Shown piece by piece: positions 58,366-64,000 of a stretch of 64,000 bases of DNA. The position numbers and the translations under genes are program-made. Each line of letters begins with the position of its first letter. The stretch's first letter is position 1. The notes under the pieces were generated by a model. It had not been told where the DNA came from. It did no database searches and saw only the letters and a program-made list of their open reading frames with translations. Where the stretch lies: positions 1 to 64,000 of the forward strand of contig NW_019029057.1 of NCBI RefSeq assembly GCF_002105155.1, written 5' to 3'. This stretch comes from Lobosporangium transversale. Its lineage: Eukaryota; Mortierellomycota; Mortierellomycetes; Mortierellales; Mortierellaceae.

Positions 58366-61300
58366 AAGCGTGGCTTCTGTATCGCAAATCTGGGGGTTAA
58401 ATAACAGTGGTGATATTCACTATGGTACATCAAATCAGCTTGTACAGCTCAAAGCCCCTGTAACAACTGGAGCAGGATACAACAGACCAAACTTCACATC
58501 CATTTCAGTTGGACATGACAACATTGTATTGGCTACTGATGCACACACAGGCACAGTCTTTAGGCTCAAGACACACCCCTCAGTGTCGCATCCGCCCCTA
58601 TGGACAGCTCTCCCAGGGACGGGCACATTTTGCCATTTACCGTCATTGATGCCATCCTTTGCCGGATCAGCCATAACCACCCAACGCCTTCATATGACCA
58701 GCTGCACTCTCTCTTCAGCGGATTATATTGTTGGAGTGGCAGCAGATGGACAAGTGTACCGATTTTGTAATAATGCTTGGATTTCGATGGGTGGGGGTGC
58801 AAAGTTTGAGAGCGTTGGGGTTGGAGTCGATGGATATGTCATTGGCGTTGACCAAGATGGCGATCTCTTTGGATGTCAGTTACAAAGCACTATCATGGTT
58901 CCCGGTTTAGCCTCGAGCAGTGAGGCAAGAGAAGCTGTGAGAATAGAGGTGTCATCAGGGGTTTCAGTAGAAGCACAACAACAGATGTGGCAAAAACAAG
59001 ATGATGATACCGATCCTCCAAGTTCGCCAAAAGCACCCAATCAACCCAGTATCCCAGCCACGCCTCGGCTCCAAGGGATGCCGAAGCGGCCATTGACATC
59101 GCCGAGGGAACTGTTTGAAATCTCGGGTACAACTTTTTCGTCCTTTAGTCAAAACCAGATCGATCAAGGACAGGTACAGTCACGGAGGCAGGGCGAGCGC
59201 CAGTTCACGGCTCCTTTAGTATCTAAAACTGACAACAAAAACAACAACGATTCTACTCCGTCCTCACCAGCGATTTCACGCAGTAATTCTTTTATGATGC
59301 GATATTTAACCCCAGCCAGATCAGGTTCACAGCTGAGCAAAAAAAGCAGTTATGCATCTGAGAATGGCTCAGCACAGTTGTCTCCAAAGGCAAGACTAAA
59401 TTTTGCTCAGGTTAATAACGCTGAGAATACTAGAGACATTCAACAAAATATTTCTCAGCAACCAATGATCTTGAATGACACCTCCACCACCTCTAAAGGA
59501 ACGAAAAATACTCCGTTAAGGATACAAACAGCGCTATTTAATACTTACGGAGCACCTGAAGGTACTTCTTTTTCTTTACTTATTTGAGATCAATAGCTTT
59601 CTTTTCGTTTTTGCACTTCTGACATTATTGATTCCTACCTTATAAAAAGTCGATTCAAATGATGTTTCTTCGCGACCTCTTGTAACTACTGGGATCAGAA
59701 ACGGTAGATCCCCTTCGACCGACCTTCCATTAGATAAGAACCCATACCCACCAGAGCTTTTTACGCCCTCACAAGCAGCAAGTATAAACAACGAAAACAA
59801 TGGGTTGCATCATAGTAATATGTCGATGAATTCCTCAGAACCGGATTATTTCCCACTCTCTACGAAGCTGACCAACACGGGCTCAGAAAGTCAATGGCAG
59901 AATCAGACTAAAAGATATAGTAGTGATAAGCAGGAGTTCATAAATGACGATAAGGATGAAGGTAAAAAGGATAGTGTCCATTTCATTCACCTCACATTGG
60001 TGTGGATTTTAAAGAGTGGAAACTTGAAGAACGGATGACCATTCTCAAAAATGCCAATAAAACTAACAACACTTTCAAAACTATAGTTCCTTTGTCGGGA
60101 TATCAGACAAGCAGCAGCATTAGAAATGACCACAGTAGAGGTGGATCTAGTAATGATGATGTGGCTGCTGCAGCCAAAGAATATGGCAATGGTTATACCC
60201 ACCAAGGCATGAGGAGTAATCCCACTACAGCTCTTTCGGTTTCAACTCCTGGCCATCCTGAAAATGGATTCGGAGTATCTGCTCTGTCAGGAAAGAGTGA
60301 GTGGATTGAGGATGCAATGGATCCATATAATAGCCACTCACATGGGGATATTAGTTTAAAGACGAGTTTGAAGCCAGACCATGATAAAAAGCAATGGGAC
60401 AGCAGCGCAAATGACCACAGCAACATCAACGACAGCAATAGCCATAACAACAGTAGCAACTATTCTGCTCCTATTTATTCCTCACCAACAAGCCCAAAGA
60501 CCCTAGCATCGGGCTATTACTCTCCTCCAGACACTTACCAGGATCGTCAAACCCAATCGCGGGGTCAAACGCGTAACCAGCAATCAGCTCAAACAGTGTA
60601 CAGTCGAGGCCCGTATTATCATTCTCCACCCCTCGGGAAATCTTCTCCCAGCCATAAACAGGAATTTCTTCACTCTACGTCTAATAAAGAGGAAGGTGCC
60701 AGCGACGGCCACAGGTCTTTCGAAGAAAACCCAGCAGCAGCACCGACTTTGCTATATACACGTCGGTCGAGCTCAGCATCAGAGATATTGATGCTTCAAC
60801 AACAACAAGAATATCTTCGGCTTACACGGCTCCGCAGCGAGCCAGCCTCCACCTCGTGCGACAATATTCCCGCAAGTCAGGCGAGTATTAGCAGTAATAA
60901 TAATAATCACAATAGCAATCATTTTAGCAAAAATTACCAGAACCGAGGAAGCGTTGCTAGTTTTAGTGATCATTATGGAGACCTCCTAATCGAAGACAAC
61001 CAAGCGACCGCCGTTGCAGCTGCTGCCAGGGCGACACGTCCATATGTTACCCAAGAGGACTACCCATCTACCATAGTGCCATCGCCAGTGAAACCTGCCA
61101 CTATTCGGTATAATGATCCCTTTATGCATGCCAATAATGATATCGAGATGGATAGCTTACCGAAACATGGTCTTGGAAATGGTAATGAAGGTAGTAGAGA
61201 CACTTCAGGCCGTCCCTCGTGCTCATCTTCTCAACTTGATACTACAGTTACAGGTCAACCAGCACCGGGCCTACGAAGAAATGATCGATGTCCAAGCACG

Positions 61301-61459
61301 CCCAATAGGTCGATGGCTCGGCCTGTAACCATGAATGAAAGTGGAATTCAAGGCGAGGATGCCCAAGGGCGGTGGATTGGGGGATCGACAGGGCCAGATG
61401 CCCGAGTTACATCTTATAATCAGGATGTACACAAGTCCAAGTGCTGCTTAGTTTTATGA
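57651..61459 (+). CDS. Tectonin beta-propeller protein with C-terminal CaaX prenylation box
   Basis: Four exons fit in phase: 57651-58237, 58369-59561, 59650-59961 and 60015-61459, giving about 1,178 residues. The first 400 residues carry tectonin/TECPR-type repeats: WHHIPGRLHSVSVADKSNIWG, WRCVSVASVSQIWGLNNSGDI and FESVGVGVDGYVIGVDQDGD. These six-bladed propellers are found in slime-mould tectonins, TECPR1/2 and related proteins that bind membranes or glycans. The rest is disordered, rich in Ser, Asn and Gln. The C-terminus is KSKCCLVL: the last four residues, CLVL, are a CaaX box of the geranylgeranyl type, identical to the RhoA ending. The preceding Cys and Lys could add palmitoylation or basic targeting. 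The last intron (59962-60014) is only 53 bp. Without it the frame would stop at about 60040, so the CaaX ending depends on that splice. Confidence 0.82.
58323..58367. repeat. T36/A9 run at an intron 3' end
   Basis: Thirty-six T and then nine A end at the AG acceptor of the tectonin intron 58238-58368. The T run is probably the polypyrimidine tract, though it is far longer than needed. Confidence 0.9.
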
Positions 61460-62223
61460 TTTTTTGTATAGTATTCCTAACAAGTATGGACAACATGCAT
61501 CACACCACCATCAATTGCAATACAATTACAATAATAAAAAATTCATGTAGTTTAGCCTGCACACGACATTCCCCAGCTGATGATCACTTTTTTGCTTCTT
61601 TCACACATGCACAAACATTCATTGGATAAGCTCTTTAATGATAAACATCAATGATACTCTATTCTTAGGCTAGCAGGATAACTTGGTCGAGACCATTATC
61701 ATTATTATTATAGTAATTAAAAAGCCCCTCTGTATCTACCTTTTCTTATTAAATGATTAGAGTTAATTGTCAATCGAGCCAGGACCATCAATAGCCGCGT
61801 TCCTTTCTCGATTATGGTGCGATTATGTGACTGTTGCCTACAAAAAGCGCAAATTTATCGAGAAAGGAACACGGCTAATTAATGTGTTGTAATGAGTTCT
61901 TTTTTATTGAAAATAGTACAAGAAAACCAAGAAGCACCTTTTAACAAAAAAAAAGTGAAGAAAACACCTTGATAGTGAGCTGAGGGAAAGAAAGATAAAC
62001 AAGGGTAGGAAGAAAATGGTAGGATTAATGTGGGTCCTGGCAAAGTCGTCATGGTTTTCGCCTTCAATCAGCTTTAATTTGCAAAAAAAAAAAAAAAAAA
62101 AAAAAAAAATGCAATTATGACGATGTTCCCGCCCTTTTTCTTTTGTGTGTGTTTGTAAATATGAATGTGTTGATGTTTTTTTTTTTTCTTCATTGAATCT
62201 TTTAGCAATTGAAATGTGAGATT
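61460..62223. other. Convergent intergenic region
   Basis: No gene is evident. An inverted repeat pairs GCCGCGTTCCTTTCTCGAT (61794-61812) with ATCGAGAAAGGAACACGGC (61857-61875), one mismatch. This may act as a hairpin between the convergent 3' ends. A poly(A) run of about 28 nt lies near 62082-62109. Confidence 0.55.
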
Positions 62224-62453
62224 CTAGACAATAGATTCGTAGCCATCGTAATTGTACTCTTCTCGAGATCCGAACAAGCTACAGTTTACAAAAGGAGCAA
62301 AATTAGTATGAACAAGAATTTTTTTTTGTTCAAGAAATGAACACAATATGGAAAACGACACCATGCATGAAGAACCGATACAACTTCTACTACTTACAAA
62401 TAAATGATGATTCCAAAGACAGGGAACATGAAAATAAGTAGAGACCCTACCAT

Positions 62454-62486
<33 letters not shown>

Positions 62487-62829
62487 TTAGCAATAATGCC
62501 AAGCACAGTAAAGTGAAAGAGAAAAAATATCCTAAAATGACATACAAAGAAACTTGGAGCCGATGCTTCTACTCGAGTTGAGGACTTCAAAGATTGCAAT
62601 AAGATCGAGGATTAAGACGATCTAGTTATCAATAACACAATTTTTTTTTTTTTTAAAAAAAAATAGTTAGAAATGAGGAGAGTACTGTTAGAAGAAATAA
62701 TCCTCCATTGTACCCTTTCTTATTGTCCGTTCGCGCCTTCAATTCCTCCACTTGGTTGAGTAGAGACAGTGAGAAAGAAAGAAATTTTACCAAACCAAAG
62801 AAGCCGCCGGTGTACGCTGCTGGATGCAT
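62224..62829 (-). CDS. Small PLDc_N-type two-helix membrane protein
   Basis: Four short exons fit exactly in phase: 62829-62791, 62621-62546, 62446-62398 and 62278-62224, giving 72 residues. It starts MHPAAYTGGFFGLIV. The first hydrophobic helix is LIVLILDLIAIFEVL, then a polar loop NSSRSIGSK, then a second helix with FLWSLLIFMFPVFGIIIYFL, closed by FGSREEYNYDGY. The pattern (helix, W..LIF..P..G...Y..FG) matches the PLDc_N domain, the membrane segment found before phospholipase D-type cardiolipin synthases and as stand-alone small proteins. No catalytic part follows. The function of stand-alone copies is unknown to me. A poly(A) run of about 30 nt lies in the second intron. Confidence 0.85.
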
Positions 62830-63580
62830 GGTCTGTAGTTGTGAATTCTGAGGGCCTGTTTAAGATGTGGATTATAAAAGTGCAAGTGCAGGAGTGATAA
62901 AAGGAAATGAAAGGAAGAGGGTGGGGAAAAAGTGGAGAGGAAGAGAAAAGAAGCGTTGAACATTGCAGATGACGGTCTAGCCAATCGGGGGCGTACGAAT
63001 GAATGAAACGATGACAGAATTGCCTGTGCTCCCGCACGCGACCTCTGCTTAACAAACCAAACCCATTACGTCAAGGCTCATCCATGAACATGTAAATGCA
63101 TGCAAGGGACAGAGCATCCAATTTGAGTTTTAGGATAACAATAGACACAGCAGTGCGACGAAAAGAAGTGTGGTGTGGTGTAGTGTGGATATCCACCGCT
63201 ATCAATGGGTCTTCCCAATCGCATTACAGAGATTGGTTACTGTCTTCTGCTTTTGGCAGACATGTTCCGAAACAACCCCTTGTTCCTGTGTGCATTCACT
63301 ACAATCACAAGCAAAGGCTTCCTTCGTGGTACTCCCATCACCTTTCATCTGCTATTTTGGACGGAACAATGTAGACTCGACTCCTCTCATTTATCAGTGT
63401 GTCTATACTGATAATAGAAATAAATAATAAAAATAAATAAATAATCCATTTCGCTTTTTCGTTCCTTTACAGTCGTACACCTTTGTTTTCTTCACCATTC
63501 GCCATTTTATTTCGATCACTCTTACCGGCCTCACTTTGGACAATCGGATCAACACTTTCTTCCAGACAAGCCCTCAAATT
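62830..63580. promoter_or_regulatory. Divergent upstream region of the PLDc_N gene and the gene starting at 63581
   Basis: No convincing coding sequence. It contains pyrimidine-rich sense sequence ahead of both genes and an AATAAAT-type repeat at about 63418-63443. A leaky open frame crosses 63096-63374 but shows no motif. Confidence 0.45.
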
Positions 63581-63963
63581 ATGTCTAATCGTAAAAGTAC
63601 GTTGGGACACTCTGTGTGTTCCCGAGCCCCTCGATGCGGGGTTGGTTCTACGGCACAGCCTTCCCAACTATCGACTCCATCTATTATCCCTGCAACTTCT
63701 ACCACATCACTTGCACCTGTTCCTACGCCATCACCTTCACCTACGCCTACTGATCCAGAGGTTATTGTTAGTCCAGATCCTGAAATGGTGCCACAAACCG
63801 ACAATAATAACGAAAACATAGATCCAACAACCGTGAGAGAAGTCGACGCCGCGACTCACATCGTGGTAGAGCATCTTAAATCTGGTACGGTCCAAACCCA
63901 TGTTTTTGCATCCAAGGATGGGAAACCTTCGCTGTTAGGGCATACTATTCCTGACACTACTAG
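63581..63963 (+). CDS. First exon of an uncharacterised gene leaving the window
   Basis: The ATG at 63581 opens a frame of 127 codons to a donor-like AG|GTGTGT at 63964. The N-terminus is Ser/Thr/Pro-rich (SPSPTPTDPEVIVSPDP) with an Asn run. A more ordered part follows with REVDAATHIVVEHLKSGTVQ and SLLGHTIPDTTR. No signal peptide or family is recognised; the remainder lies beyond base 64000. Confidence 0.6.
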
Positions 63964-64000
63964 GTGTGTATCACTCAAGGAAACAATATACTTGAAATCA

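Noticed and set aside
59962-60040. Frameshift in the tectonin gene
   Set aside because: A 53-bp GT-AG intron at 59962-60014 restores the frame exactly, so no mutation is needed.

Overview
The window looks like nuclear DNA of an early-diverging filamentous fungus, most likely Mortierellomycotina or a close relative in Mucoromycota. Three things point there. Protein-coding genes are cut by many short GT-AG introns. Long A/T homopolymer runs (20-40 nt) sit in introns and between genes. The gene content combines a full-size SMG1 kinase, a Crinkler-type protein, a Helitron relic and a long-tailed eisosome protein. The genus is inferred, not proven. Exon chains were built by hand from splice signals, reading phase and remembered protein families; no database search was run.

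Left part (1-17 kb): the 3' half of an AUR1-type inositol phosphorylceramide synthase is convergent with UPF2. UPF2 is head-to-head with SMG1. UPF2 (nonsense-mediated decay adaptor) and SMG1 (the kinase that phosphorylates UPF1) therefore share one short intergenic region. A third gene linked to decay and nuclear RNA, the cap-binding subunit CBP80, lies at 40-44 kb.

Middle left (18-27 kb): an accessory block. It holds a Crinkler-type P-loop NTPase/nuclease gene with an apparent reading-frame break, and directly after it a heavily mutated Helitron replicase remnant cut off before the helicase part. A Pil1/Lsp1 eisosome gene with a long PPxY-containing tail and an unrecognised three-exon gene follow.

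Middle (27-40 kb): an intronless Ran1/Sks1-type protein kinase, then about 9 kb with no convincing gene. That stretch ends in a small palindromic repeat element built on TTCGAA.

Right part (40-64 kb): CBP80 (10 exons) is convergent with NAA25, the NatB auxiliary subunit (16 exons). NAA25 is divergent from a leucine-rich-repeat protein with a C-terminal cysteine cluster. After these come a small Thr/Pro-rich tail-anchored protein, weak gene-like fragments at 55-56 kb, a tectonin beta-propeller protein ending in a RhoA-like CLVL prenylation box, a 72-residue PLDc_N-type membrane protein spread over four exons, and the first exon of a gene that leaves the window.
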